Shown: positions 17,474 to 27,095 of the stretch, in pieces
Layout of the letters: each line of letters starts with the position of its first letter
Numbering within the stretch: position 1 is the stretch's first letter
NCBI RefSeq assembly: GCF_900079725.1
Contig: NZ_LT599032.1
Span: 2,014,209-2,078,208 of the forward strand
Source of the DNA: an uncultured Dysgonomonas sp.
GTDB lineage: Bacteria; Bacteroidota; Bacteroidia; Bacteroidales; Dysgonomonadaceae
Length of the DNA: 64,000 nucleotides
Reading direction: 5' to 3'
Notes under the pieces: model-generated
What the model was told of the DNA's origin: nothing
The model's input: only the letters and a program-made list of their open reading frames with translations
Database searches by the model: none
Position numbers and translations under genes: made by a program

Positions 17474-18331
17474 TTATTTTGATGATCTATGAAAATCCTG
17501 AAGTAATTTGAAAGATTGTACAGTGCTGTCTGCATTCAGATATTTATTACGCAATGTCTTATAATTATCCAGAATATGCACACCTTTATAGTAAATAACC
17601 GAATCGACTTCCGCTGTAGGAACATGGTCTTTGGGATAAGTATAGACAAAGTTCCCCATTTCGGGCATAGAATATGTAGGTATTCTGAATGCGTTTCTTT
17701 CCACAAATTTACCAGTGGATTCAGTTTCCAAAAATGCATTAATAAAGAAGTCTACAGCATAATCGGGATAGCCAAAAAGATAGCCGTATCCTCTCCAACG
17801 CTCAAATTTGTCACTGCATTCAATTGTACTGACAACTACATTAGGATCAGTCCCCGGTACTAATCCAAACTGGCCAAAAAATTCTTCTTTAGCTTTCAAT
17901 AAGCTGTCCAGTGAACTTTTTCTAACAACACTCAATTGCAATATTCTATTTTTCTTCTGAGGGCTTTGATATGGAATAAGCACTAATTGAAGATCAGGGA
18001 TGCTCGATTTGTTTATAGCTTTCACAATCGCGTATAACCGATCCAGATATTTTCCATGAATAGATCTGTCCAATATTTTAGAACTTGAGACCTTTGTACT
18101 ATCATTATTCGCTATCGGATAATTGAATGTAACCAACGAGCTCATTGGCTTTAGATCCCCTAACAATGTAAACAAAGCCTCATTGTCAAGACCAACCTGT
18201 AAAACTGAATCTATAAAATGTTGTTCGTAAGAATCGAAAACTATATTTGCCAATGGCTTTACTCTTTGTGAACTACATCCTACAAATATGGTAACAAGCA
18301 ATGTCAATAAAGATATTGTGATATATTTCAT
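17474..18331 (-). CDS. Lipoprotein of unknown function in the protease operon
   Basis: A 285-residue lipoprotein: the signal peptide ends in FVGCSSQ with Cys19 as the lipidation site. I do not recognise a domain. The C-terminal half contains an aromatic- and glycine-rich block (RGYGYLFGYPDYAVDFFINA) and a segment with an FVYTYP motif. It lies 2 bases after the stop of the C25-like peptidase gene and 15 bases before the permease gene, so it is surely part of this operon. A periplasmic or outer-membrane partner of the peptidase is a reasonable inference, nothing more. Confidence 0.75.
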   Translation of the reverse strand: MKYITISLLTLLVTIFVGCSSQRVKPLANIVFDSYEQHFIDSVLQVGLDNEALFTLLGDLKPMSSLVTFNYPIANNDSTKVSSSKILDRSIHGKYLDRLYAIVKAINKSSIPDLQLVLIPYQSPQKKNRILQLSVVRKSSLDSLLKAKEEFFGQFGLVPGTDPNVVVSTIECSDKFERWRGYGYLFGYPDYAVDFFINAFLETESTGKFVERNAFRIPTYSMPEMGNFVYTYPKDHVPTAEVDSVIYYKGVHILDNYKTLRNKYLNADSTVQSFKLLQDFHRSSK

Positions 18332-18333
18332 TT

Positions 18334-20538
18334 TTATTTAGATTTTAGTCTGTTTATACTTTTAGTTGTTTCATTGATTAAATCGCTGTCTTTTTCAGTA
18401 GACAAAATTTCGTTTAACTTTTTAATAAGATATCCTTTTCTATATGAGTAGTTAAACCATCCCAGTGCTTCTATCGTTACAGAACGGATTGCTTTTTCGT
18501 TCGCAGTATCAGCAGCAATTGACAATAGCGTATCTATACCATCCGATGCGGGCTGGTTACGAAATCTTGTTATATCAAAGATTCTGTTCTTCGCCTTTTC
18601 CTCCGTGTTGGTAATCAATGAAAGGCTACTATTCTTACTTTTCTGTGCAGATTCTATATCTTTCAGCGTTTTGTCCAGCATATCACGGCTGTAAAATGGT
18701 CTTCCTGCAGCTTGTAATTCTAATTCTGCTTTCAGTTTCTCGAGATTGACCATTCTTAGCCCCGATGAAATTTTAAAGTTTATACGTTTTGAAGTATTAT
18801 CGTTCAATATAGCTTTCGCAAGAGATGGAATTAGCTTTTCCGACCCGTTCTTTACAATATATTCTGCTGCGTAACGGCGGGTTAGTTCGTAGCTGTCGGA
18901 CATGGCAGCAGCTAAAACCTCAATAAAATCATCATTGTCTATTCTCGATAATAACTGTAAGGCTTCAAGTCTTACAACCATATCCTGAGATTGGAAATAA
19001 GTCTGTTTCAACAGATCTGAAATGTTTCTGTAATCGTTATCAAAAAGGACACGTAGTGCTATTGTTTGTATATCTGCATCTGCTTCCGATAATGCTTCCT
19101 TCCAGTATGCGATATCATTCTTATGGATTGTAAGCGCTTCATTGATATTCAAATTCGAATTCAGATTCTTCGCAAAATGATACGTTGGATCTCCGATGAT
19201 ATGTGTTTCAAGAAAATGGACATATTTCCCCCATAATCCGATGCGAATACCACTGTTTAGTAAGCCTAAAAATTCATCAGGCCATTTATCCTGAATAGTA
19301 TTTACTGTATTTCCTTGTGTAACGATGGTTTTACCACTATTAAATAAATATGCGCCGGCAATGTATTCATCCTCATAGAACGACCCGTTGTAGCAGGCAT
19401 CAAACATCACAAAACGTGCATTAGGTGTTATTTTATAAATATCCCTTACCAGAATATCCAGAGAATCATTCAATATGGAATCCTGGGCAAGTATTGCCGG
19501 ATCAAATGCCTCCTCGCACCAAGACCGGGGAACATCTAACGATTTCATATAATACTCAATTGTCTCTTCTTTATCCTTTCCTTTTTTTACAGCTCCGGAG
19601 ATTTTACTTCGTAGATACAGTTTTATGTTTTCTTTAGATGTATTTACATCGCTTCCCTCTTTATATCCGTTTATATACTGATAATCATTCGATCCATGAT
19701 GATGAAATAACATTACATCTAAATCAGGGCGTTGAACCTCATTCAGCCAATAAGCTTTCATTGGCCAATAAGAATCGAACTCCATGAATTTCACAAAATT
19801 ATTTGCAGCAAATAAATTAGGGAATTGCTCCTTTAGTGCAAGTTGCTCTCCGGACCATGCTACTCTCGACTCTGAATTGTATCCATGTCCTCGTGCTACA
19901 GTCAGATTATCGATAATATTACTTTTTTCAGAAGAACGTATATCTACTACTTTTTGTAGATAGGCTCGCAACTGGCTGTATTTATCCGTTTTACCGTTTT
20001 CAAGAGGTTTTATTCGTGCTGAATAAATATTAGAAGAAAGTACTTGTTCCGAGTCTGCCCGAAGTGAGTAATAAAAGTATAAAGGTTTTATCGAATCTTG
20101 TTTTAGATAATCGAATTTTAAATCAAAATCATCGTAAAACCTGTCAGAAGGCACACTCGACTGTTGCCAGTTTCGTTTCTGGTCCATTTTGAATGCTGAG
20201 GTTAAATGCTGGGCATCGCGTAGCATCGCAATTGGAATATCTCCAACCAGAACAGTACCCTCCAGTGGTGCTTTTTTATCATTATATAGTTTGATTAATA
20301 TCTCGCGTATCTCATCAGGCTTGGTCCATGTATGAGATATTATATATGTACCTAATCCATCATTCTCGATGATCTTCTTATATTCGTCTACTTCTTTTTT
20401 AGCTTCTGCATAGCTTTTACTATCAATTATTATTGCAAAAGTTGTCTTCGTATTAATTGATGGCTTCACAATGCTTTGCCCGCATACTATGCTGGATAAT
20501 AGCAAACTAATGGCCAATAACAAATAAGTTTTTTTCAT
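18334..20538 (-). CDS. Gingipain/C25-like cysteine peptidase with C-terminal HEAT repeats
   Basis: A 734-residue exported protein (signal peptide about 1-20). The core resembles peptidase family C25 of clan CD. A strand TFAIIIDS near residue 33 is followed by GTVLVGDIPIAML (94-106) and SDRFYDDFD (131-139). The expected catalytic His lies in the hydrophobic-HG motif LFHHHGS (His281-Gly282), and the Cys in FVMFDACYNG (Cys382). THIIGDPTYHF (445-455) matches the late LGDP block of gingipains. From about 470 to the end there are helical HEAT-like repeats (for example LLSRIDNDDFIEVLAAAM). No type IX C-terminal secretion domain is evident. A perfect hairpin precedes the gene. Activity and target are unknown. 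Confidence 0.72.
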   Translation of the reverse strand: MKKTYLLLAISLLLSSIVCGQSIVKPSINTKTTFAIIIDSKSYAEAKKEVDEYKKIIENDGLGTYIISHTWTKPDEIREILIKLYNDKKAPLEGTVLVGDIPIAMLRDAQHLTSAFKMDQKRNWQQSSVPSDRFYDDFDLKFDYLKQDSIKPLYFYYSLRADSEQVLSSNIYSARIKPLENGKTDKYSQLRAYLQKVVDIRSSEKSNIIDNLTVARGHGYNSESRVAWSGEQLALKEQFPNLFAANNFVKFMEFDSYWPMKAYWLNEVQRPDLDVMLFHHHGSNDYQYINGYKEGSDVNTSKENIKLYLRSKISGAVKKGKDKEETIEYYMKSLDVPRSWCEEAFDPAILAQDSILNDSLDILVRDIYKITPNARFVMFDACYNGSFYEDEYIAGAYLFNSGKTIVTQGNTVNTIQDKWPDEFLGLLNSGIRIGLWGKYVHFLETHIIGDPTYHFAKNLNSNLNINEALTIHKNDIAYWKEALSEADADIQTIALRVLFDNDYRNISDLLKQTYFQSQDMVVRLEALQLLSRIDNDDFIEVLAAAMSDSYELTRRYAAEYIVKNGSEKLIPSLAKAILNDNTSKRINFKISSGLRMVNLEKLKAELELQAAGRPFYSRDMLDKTLKDIESAQKSKNSSLSLITNTEEKAKNRIFDITRFRNQPASDGIDTLLSIAADTANEKAIRSVTIEALGWFNYSYRKGYLIKKLNEILSTEKDSDLINETTKSINRLKSK

Positions 20539-20571
20539 CTCTATTTTAGTTTTTTTGATCTTTATAAATGA

Positions 20572-20609
20572 AGTAAAGGAAATGAAGTGATTTCTTCATT
20601 TCCTTTACT
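20572..20609 (-). other. Perfect intra-operon hairpin
   Basis: AGTAAAGGAAATGAAG (20572-20587) and CTTCATTTCCTTTACT (20594-20609) form a perfect 16-base stem with a six-base loop. It lies in the 78-base gap between the DUF6850 barrel gene and the peptidase gene, 7 bases after the barrel stop. No T run follows on the minus strand, so it looks more like an mRNA stabiliser, processing site or partial attenuator than a full terminator. Confidence 0.7.
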
Positions 20610-20616
20610 GAATTAT

Positions 20617-22170
20617 TTAGAAATTACATCCTATTGATATTTGTAATCGATTTCGATTACCAAACTCATAAGAAGTAGCTTTCGTATATCTAAATTCAGC
20701 CTTAGCAAACAAATTGGCGAGCATATCTCCTTTTATCTTTTGTGAATATGTTAGATTTGCGCCCAAGGAATAAAAGTTGGAATTAAGATAATCTGTATCA
20801 GTCTGTTCAAATTGGGTAACAACTATATATTCAGGATGGCTGCCATTGTAACTGTATCCTCCCGACAGATTGTTATTATAACTATAGTCAGCACCCAGTA
20901 ACACTCTTCTCTTTAATACATCATCTGAAAGAATAAAATTCTTTTTTATTCTGAATTGAACAATAAGATTTTCGGCATTTTTTTCAGATCGCGGAGTAAG
21001 ATAGACATCTTCTTTGTTTGTATATTTCACTCCAATTCCGAATTTCCAATTATATTCCAAGTCTCGGTCAATTGTAAAATCATAATCGAGCGATGCTTGT
21101 TGAAGCTTATACTTTGAGCGTATATCTTTATATATAGTTATATATCCACTCTGATTCTCAGTATTATCATATTGTGTTATAGCTTCAATTCCGTCTATTT
21201 TCTTATCTGCATAATTCAGGGTTAAATAGTGAGTGGTTTTATTGAGCCGTTTATTCAATTGCAACTTACCACTCCATATTTTACTCTTGACTGTTGCATT
21301 TTGTTCAGGCGATGTAAATGATATTTTTACATCCTCTACTTTATAATTATAATTTGATGAAAATAGCAAATTGAAGAATCCCTGATAATTATACTGAAAT
21401 CCTCCCCCAACGCCATTTCCCTCATAATTTGTTGTGCGCCCGGATCCCAGTCCCCTGGTAGCTGTCCCCAATCCATACAAAGCATAGTAGTTCTGATCTA
21501 CATAGACATTCACATTGGACATATTCGACTCTTCCTTTAATGTTTGGAAATCAAAATTTGCACCTACGTGATGGTTATTATTGATAGAGTATACAACTCC
21601 CGGTTTCACCTGTAATATATAGAAGTAGTTTTCGGTGCGAATATCCCGTTGCTTGGCTCCACTAGCTGCATTGTAGCTACCTTCTAGCCCCAGGGACAAT
21701 CTATTCCATATTTTAGGTGTCACCACTTTAAATTGTAAATCGTAGATCTGATTGTTCCACTTACTCATATTAGTATCTGCAACCATATATGGCATATCGC
21801 GGTACGGATCAATAATAGAAGCATTAAATAGGGCATCTTTAATATTAGAACGAGTATAGTTAAACTTACCCCAAGCATATACATTTCCCACAAATACAGC
21901 TCCTTCAACATCAAACTTGAGATCATTGATTTTCTCTCCTGTTTGTGGACGATGGAAACCACCCGAATGAGAATCGTATGAGAATTTTACCTCCGCGTAA
22001 TCTATCGGTTTATCCAGTAACAAACCGGCGGCATTATTTGTATACATCCATTGGCTTCTATCCTTGAATGTTTCAAATGCAGCAGGAGTGTTTATTTTAT
22101 CTTGTCCGTACGCAACCATTGAGAATGCAAATAGGATAATTGCCGAAACAAGTTGTTTAATATTCTTCAT
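20617..22170 (-). CDS. DUF6850-type outer membrane beta-barrel protein
   Basis: A 517-residue exported protein with signal peptide cleaved after AYG (about residue 22). Most of the length is alternating hydrophobic/aromatic strands typical of an outer-membrane barrel, ending in LQISIGCNF with a terminal Phe as the barrel-assembly signal. Early residues RSQWMYTNNAAGLLLDKPIDYAEV and the order TonB receptor, DUF4876 lipoprotein, barrel fit the DUF6850 family. No function is established that I can cite. The start lies 25 bases after the DUF4876 gene. It may form a second pore or surface partner of the receptor. Confidence 0.75.
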   Translation of the reverse strand: MKNIKQLVSAIILFAFSMVAYGQDKINTPAAFETFKDRSQWMYTNNAAGLLLDKPIDYAEVKFSYDSHSGGFHRPQTGEKINDLKFDVEGAVFVGNVYAWGKFNYTRSNIKDALFNASIIDPYRDMPYMVADTNMSKWNNQIYDLQFKVVTPKIWNRLSLGLEGSYNAASGAKQRDIRTENYFYILQVKPGVVYSINNNHHVGANFDFQTLKEESNMSNVNVYVDQNYYALYGLGTATRGLGSGRTTNYEGNGVGGGFQYNYQGFFNLLFSSNYNYKVEDVKISFTSPEQNATVKSKIWSGKLQLNKRLNKTTHYLTLNYADKKIDGIEAITQYDNTENQSGYITIYKDIRSKYKLQQASLDYDFTIDRDLEYNWKFGIGVKYTNKEDVYLTPRSEKNAENLIVQFRIKKNFILSDDVLKRRVLLGADYSYNNNLSGGYSYNGSHPEYIVVTQFEQTDTDYLNSNFYSLGANLTYSQKIKGDMLANLFAKAEFRYTKATSYEFGNRNRLQISIGCNF

Positions 22171-22195
22171 CTTTTTCTTTTTTAATCTTCAATCT

Positions 22196-23446
22196 TTATT
22201 TATTGGTCAACGTATGATTCCAACTTGGCATCTTTGATCCATAACGTCTGAATTCAGGAACCACTCCTCTATCGAAGTCCTCTGTACTATTATTGAGGTC
22301 TTGCAAAATAGGTGTCCCATCTTTATGCTCTCCTATTTTTTTACGAGCCACTCCCTGTGAATTATACGTAGCCCCAACATATGTCATACCTTTGTCTAGC
22401 GCTGCCGGAACACGTTTAGCTGTCAACATACTCTCATTATGTCCTGCTTCTACTGCATCTATAACATAGGTTATCGGAATTTTGGCATACAATTTGGTCG
22501 CCGTGACAGATAAATCCTTGGTTCGCATAGACAGATCATTTACAGGGTCGTAAACATCCCCCGCAAGAGGTTTAAAAATAACGTATGCTCCTCCAAAGAC
22601 AGATGTCAAATATTGAGGTAAACTTCCTTTTGTCTCTAATCCGTCATAGAATACATGCGTCATATCTATGGCTGGCTGATCCGGATAATTCGCGTTATCC
22701 ATATTGAACTCAAATTCAGAGGAAAATCCATTTATCGGGGAGTTCGGATTATACTGAGGCAGCTGGTGGTTAGCAGCAAACTGAGAAATAACACACGATT
22801 CTCCCGGTGCCAGAGGGTAATCTGTCCCATTTCCGGGAAATTTCCATACACGTTCTGCATACACATATCTATCTCCATCTTCTTCCGGCCATAGAGGAAG
22901 TTTTGTTGTAGCTGTAAGTGGGGCTAAATTGGCAAAGTGGACTCCATCGAGATATATTATCTGATCTTCAGAGTTGTTATATATTTCGTAAAATTGATTT
23001 CTAAAATAGAAATTTGCAGTACCTGCATAGAATATTTCCTTAAACATCAAATCATTCTTACGCAATCCATTTACAGTTATATCTATCGTAGCTCCGTCTT
23101 CAACAACCGGGAAGTTTACTTTATTTCCATTCAATAAATAAGTATCATGGGAATCATCGATAAACTCTCCGCTTACGTCAATCTGATAAATGCCCGGAAT
23201 AACTTTCAATTGCGTTATTGAACTTTCATTAAGTTCGGAGGTATAGACAGTACCGTATTTTACATTTTTAAATGTAATAGTAAAACCTTCGTATGAAGTT
23301 ACTCCGGGAACTAAGGACTGTACACTAATCTTCACATCTATTTCGCTAACTTCCCCTGCATCGGATGCTTCTTCAAAAGAATTGCATGCCATAAATAAAA
23401 GCGAGCTAAATAACAGGATATATGCTAGTATGTTTTTTGTTTTCAT
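22196..23446 (-). CDS. DUF4876 lipoprotein, TonB-receptor partner
   Basis: A 416-residue lipoprotein with Cys21 in the lipobox LLFMAC. After an N-terminal carboxypeptidase-regulatory-like beta-sandwich (about 35-135; VEDGATIDITVNGLRKNDL), the protein continues with the segment FKEIFYAGTANFYFRNQFYEIYNNS, the hallmark of DUF4876, which resembles a lamin-tail-like beta fold. Such proteins occur beside TonB-dependent receptors in Bacteroidetes and are probably surface lipoproteins that bind the ligand. Its ATG lies 26 bases after the receptor stop. The family call is fairly firm; ligand unknown. Confidence 0.8.
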   Translation of the reverse strand: MKTKNILAYILLFSSLLFMACNSFEEASDAGEVSEIDVKISVQSLVPGVTSYEGFTITFKNVKYGTVYTSELNESSITQLKVIPGIYQIDVSGEFIDDSHDTYLLNGNKVNFPVVEDGATIDITVNGLRKNDLMFKEIFYAGTANFYFRNQFYEIYNNSEDQIIYLDGVHFANLAPLTATTKLPLWPEEDGDRYVYAERVWKFPGNGTDYPLAPGESCVISQFAANHQLPQYNPNSPINGFSSEFEFNMDNANYPDQPAIDMTHVFYDGLETKGSLPQYLTSVFGGAYVIFKPLAGDVYDPVNDLSMRTKDLSVTATKLYAKIPITYVIDAVEAGHNESMLTAKRVPAALDKGMTYVGATYNSQGVARKKIGEHKDGTPILQDLNNSTEDFDRGVVPEFRRYGSKMPSWNHTLTNK

Positions 23447-23472
23447 CTTCTTATTACTGGTTTATATTACTT

Positions 23473-26343
23473 TTACAATGTTAGAGATAGTTCCATACCA
23501 AAAAAGAACTGTTGCTGTTGTTTCCTATTCCTGTAAGTACTAGGTTCCCGGTTAGATCTAATTTTGTAATAAGTTCGAAACATATTATTGGCAAAGAATG
23601 AGACCCGCATATAATTGCCTAATTCCTTCGTTACATTTATATTAAATGTATATGCAGGAGGATAATTCTCTCTGATATAGTATTTATCATTAACCTGTCG
23701 GATTAATGGCTTAAATTCAGCTTCATCTTTCCTACCCGGATCAAAATCATATACTAATCCATCATTCTTCGATATATATTTTACGGGAATAGAGTCGTTT
23801 CCGTAATTGTACCATTGCGATTCGTTCCAGATAGCCTGCGCTGTCAGAGTAACTACAAAACCTATTTCAGGAATATTGTGCGTGGCTCTCAATGTAGTAG
23901 TAAATCGCTGGTAGTTATTCTTTTCCATTCCTTTCTCATACAATGCTATATGAGTCCGGTTTTTCTCACCCGTTCCGCTATTACCATCAAAAAAGGTATA
24001 ATCGCTCGAATAACTTTGATTCCTGATCCACATACCATTTATAGAAAATGCAGTCCTGATAGCATCAAAACGTCCCAAGTTCAGATCAAATTCAACTCCT
24101 TTAGCTTTAGATTGTATATTATTAGTCGGTGTATAATATTTTGCTAAAACAGGTAAGGCCTCTGTTTGTACAATCTCGTCATTAATCCTTTGGTAAGCAT
24201 AATAGGTGACCGGTTTGAAACTATTTATTGTTGGAGACATGGAGTAACCATCTTGTAGTCTGTCAATGAAGCCGGTTACTGATAAGGTAGCTTGCTTTAT
24301 ATTTAAGTCAAAACCGACCTCAGCTTTTTTACTTTTAGCTATTTTCAGGTTTTTATTCTGCGTATCGAATACGCGCGTAGTTGTAATATATAATCTTTCA
24401 CTTTCAGGGATAGCCTCATTGCTTAACTCATCCATATTTACATATTCAAAATATGCTAATTCGGGATATAGAAACAGGGTGCTCGGGGCTTTTGCTGTTA
24501 CCCCATATCCTCCCCGGATAGAGAGTTTTTGAGGAATTATTTCGAAAGAAGCATTTACCCGGGGAGAGAAAACTTCTTTTACTACCGATATTTTATCATA
24601 TCTGAGTCCTCCGGTTATCTGAAGTTTGTGGTTTCCAAAGCTGTATCTAAAATTTTCTTCGGCAAATAAGCCTAATTGTTTAACATAGGGAATATCTTTA
24701 TAACTTCTTGGTCGGAAAGAGGCATTTGGAGCACTTAGATTCCTATAAGGAGGCTCTGTCTGGCTAAAAGTTTTACCAGCTCCTTCATTTCCGTCAGTTT
24801 TGAAATCAGCCCCGACTAAGATAGTATGGTTTGTATTTCCCAATCGCTTAAAGAGAGTACCCATCAGTTTAGCAAACACATTCACTTCTTTTCCTTCTAT
24901 ATCATATCTACCCTCATAACTAGCAGGCAGTTGTACTGCATATAAATTAGCATCGGCATTACTGAAGTTTGTAATTTTATTACCATTATTGTCAAAAATA
25001 TCGACTCCGGGTCTGTTAGACAAAACAGTTCCGTCATTTGTCGTCATCGAATAGGGAGATGTCGCATTTGTATACAATTGGGACATATAACTCTTTTTGG
25101 ATGTATAAGAGGCAGATACAACATATCGTATATTCGACAACCAAGGGGTAGCGATCCGTAAGATACCATTCGTATTAAGGGTCCCGCCAATGTTATCTCC
25201 TTTTTGATGCAACTTGGTTATTTCATCGTCGGGATTCTGCCTTCTTCTATCAGCACCATAAACAAAATCAATTGATGTATTTGTAAACAATCTATCAAAG
25301 AACCGATTAGAATAAAGAACTTTAATATTACTACGTTCGTAAGTTTGATATGATTCTGTAGGATCATTGGTGTTATGCGCATAATCTCCACTTACATTTA
25401 ATGCACCTTTATTACCTCCCAGATTGAATCCTGATGCAGCAGAAAATTGATAAACATTTGAATTGGTCTTGGCTGCAACTCGTAGAGGTTGATAACCTGC
25501 TTTTGAATTTATAATAACAGCACCGGAGGTGAGGTCGCCATATTGTACAGAAGGAATACCCCTTATGATCTCTACCGATTCTATATTATCAGTAGAAATC
25601 AGCCGTAGATCCGTTCCGCCGGTTGGAGGACTACCACCGGCTAAAGTTGTTGTTGCTCCGGCTACAGAAGGACTCATTAACTGCAAATTAGCATTATTAG
25701 AGATAGGTGAGCCATCTTTGATAATAGATAAACCAAAAGTATTCATCATAGAAACTCCCAAGTTATCGGCCGAGACTTCTCTAATTTTAATCTGCTTAGC
25801 ATTTGTCAGATCAGGATTAGATGTCAGACCTCCCGGCAGTAATGATGCAATATCTGATAAGTTAGTTGCCTGAAGGTGATCAATCGCGTTACGGGATATG
25901 AAAGATGCTGTAGATTGTCCGGCTTTGTTATTAGTGGCAGTAACAACTACTGTCGATAATCTGAAGTTCTCTTTTTTCAATGTAAATGATAATGAAATAT
26001 CTTTATTGACGTCGAGCAATGTGTCAATCTCGAGCATACCTACGTACTTGGCTCTAAATCTTACTTTTCCGGAAGGAATATTCTGCATGGCAAAATATCC
26101 ATCCTCATTAGTTACTGTCCCCATCGCATATTCAGGAATAGAAACCGTTACATATTCCATCCCTACCAATTTTTTTTGGTCACTTTCCTCGAGAATTTTT
26201 CCGGAAATACTATATTTCGGACTTTGAGCATTAGCAAAAGATATGCAAGAGAAAAAGAGGAAGAGAATGGAAGCTATGATTTTGAATGGAGAGTTTAATT
26301 TAATCCAAATATTTTGGATATTCTTAATCTTTATCTTATTCAT
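23473..26343 (-). CDS. TonB-dependent outer membrane receptor with carboxypeptidase-regulatory-like domain
   Basis: A 956-residue outer-membrane transporter and first gene of the six-gene operon. Signal peptide to about 39, then a CarboxypepD_reg-like beta-sandwich (about 44-130), the plug domain (STVVVTATNN onward, with VEIIRGIPSVQYGDLTSGAV marking its end near 290) and a 22-stranded barrel closing with FFGMELSLTL. It is not a SusC: no SusD gene is next to it, and its partners are DUF4876 and DUF6850 proteins. The substrate should be something too large for porins; the downstream protease and permease hint at peptide or protein, though metal or cofactor complexes are also possible. Confidence 0.92.
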   Translation of the reverse strand: MNKIKIKNIQNIWIKLNSPFKIIASILFLFFSCISFANAQSPKYSISGKILEESDQKKLVGMEYVTVSIPEYAMGTVTNEDGYFAMQNIPSGKVRFRAKYVGMLEIDTLLDVNKDISLSFTLKKENFRLSTVVVTATNNKAGQSTASFISRNAIDHLQATNLSDIASLLPGGLTSNPDLTNAKQIKIREVSADNLGVSMMNTFGLSIIKDGSPISNNANLQLMSPSVAGATTTLAGGSPPTGGTDLRLISTDNIESVEIIRGIPSVQYGDLTSGAVIINSKAGYQPLRVAAKTNSNVYQFSAASGFNLGGNKGALNVSGDYAHNTNDPTESYQTYERSNIKVLYSNRFFDRLFTNTSIDFVYGADRRRQNPDDEITKLHQKGDNIGGTLNTNGILRIATPWLSNIRYVVSASYTSKKSYMSQLYTNATSPYSMTTNDGTVLSNRPGVDIFDNNGNKITNFSNADANLYAVQLPASYEGRYDIEGKEVNVFAKLMGTLFKRLGNTNHTILVGADFKTDGNEGAGKTFSQTEPPYRNLSAPNASFRPRSYKDIPYVKQLGLFAEENFRYSFGNHKLQITGGLRYDKISVVKEVFSPRVNASFEIIPQKLSIRGGYGVTAKAPSTLFLYPELAYFEYVNMDELSNEAIPESERLYITTTRVFDTQNKNLKIAKSKKAEVGFDLNIKQATLSVTGFIDRLQDGYSMSPTINSFKPVTYYAYQRINDEIVQTEALPVLAKYYTPTNNIQSKAKGVEFDLNLGRFDAIRTAFSINGMWIRNQSYSSDYTFFDGNSGTGEKNRTHIALYEKGMEKNNYQRFTTTLRATHNIPEIGFVVTLTAQAIWNESQWYNYGNDSIPVKYISKNDGLVYDFDPGRKDEAEFKPLIRQVNDKYYIRENYPPAYTFNINVTKELGNYMRVSFFANNMFRTYYKIRSNREPSTYRNRKQQQQFFFGMELSLTL

Positions 26344-26631
26344 TTTTTTATTGTTATTTTCACAAAAATTAAAACACCATGCAAAATTCGTTCTTTCTTT
26401 TATCTATATAAATACCTAGAAATTGCGATTTATAATATAAAATATCATTATTTATAGCTATTCGACCGATAGCATTTTTACTATTTAACATAAAATGAAA
26501 AGAAAAATCAGAAAAAAGAAATGAAAAAAGACAAAGATTGTAAGAATCATCTTGTAAAATAAATCTTTTGAGAAAACATTGTATTCCCTAAATATATAAC
26601 TTCGTATAGTAATATTTAAAAAACAAAACTG
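26344..26631. other. Divergent intergenic region
   Basis: This 288-base, very AT-rich interval must hold promoters for the receptor operon (minus) and the DUF1304 gene (plus). I see TATAACTTCG just before the plus-strand gene, a weak -7 candidate, and no exact consensus on the minus strand. No palindrome suggestive of a Fur-type site was recognised. Confidence 0.35.
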
Positions 26632-26997
26632 ATGGAAATATTATCTAAAATATTAATAGGGTTTGTCGCTCTTGAACATATCTATATCCTTTGGCTTGAA
26701 ATGTTTGCATGGACAACAAAAGGGCGCAAGACATTCAAAAGTATACCGGATGAATTATTCGAGAAGACTAAAGGTTTAGCAGCAAATCAAGGTTTGTACA
26801 ATGGCTTTTTGGCTGCCGGACTTATCTGGGCTCTGTTGATCGAGAATCCCGGTTGGAGCCAAAATATAGCATTATTCTTTCTTAGCTGTGTAGCTATTGC
26901 AGGCATTTATGGAGCGATCTCTGCTCAAAAATCAATTTTCTTCAAGCAAGCCTTGCCTGCTCTGATCGCAATTGTTGTTTTATTATTGAAATGTTGA
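26632..26997 (+). CDS. DUF1304 small membrane protein
   Basis: A 121-residue inner-membrane protein with about four transmembrane helices. The N-terminal block ALEHIYILWLEMFAW and the later LAANQGLYNGFLAAGLIW are hallmarks of DUF1304. The family is widespread and functionally uncharacterised; members often sit near redox or stress genes. Here it precedes a glutathione peroxidase gene by 98 bases on the same strand, with no terminator between that I can identify. Confidence 0.85.
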   Translation: MEILSKILIGFVALEHIYILWLEMFAWTTKGRKTFKSIPDELFEKTKGLAANQGLYNGFLAAGLIWALLIENPGWSQNIALFFLSCVAIAGIYGAISAQKSIFFKQALPALIAIVVLLLKC

Positions 26998-27095
26998 AAG
27001 TTTATGCATGAAACGAGTAAAGGATATTTCAATAAAAATCACCACAGTCTAATCTAAAATCGTTTGAGATTGTTGTATATGGTAAAACAAGTATT

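Noticed and set aside
23815-26227. Several plus-strand ORFs of 90-115 codons opposite the TonB receptor gene
   Set aside because: They are shadows of the receptor coding sequence and show no domain or start signals of their own.
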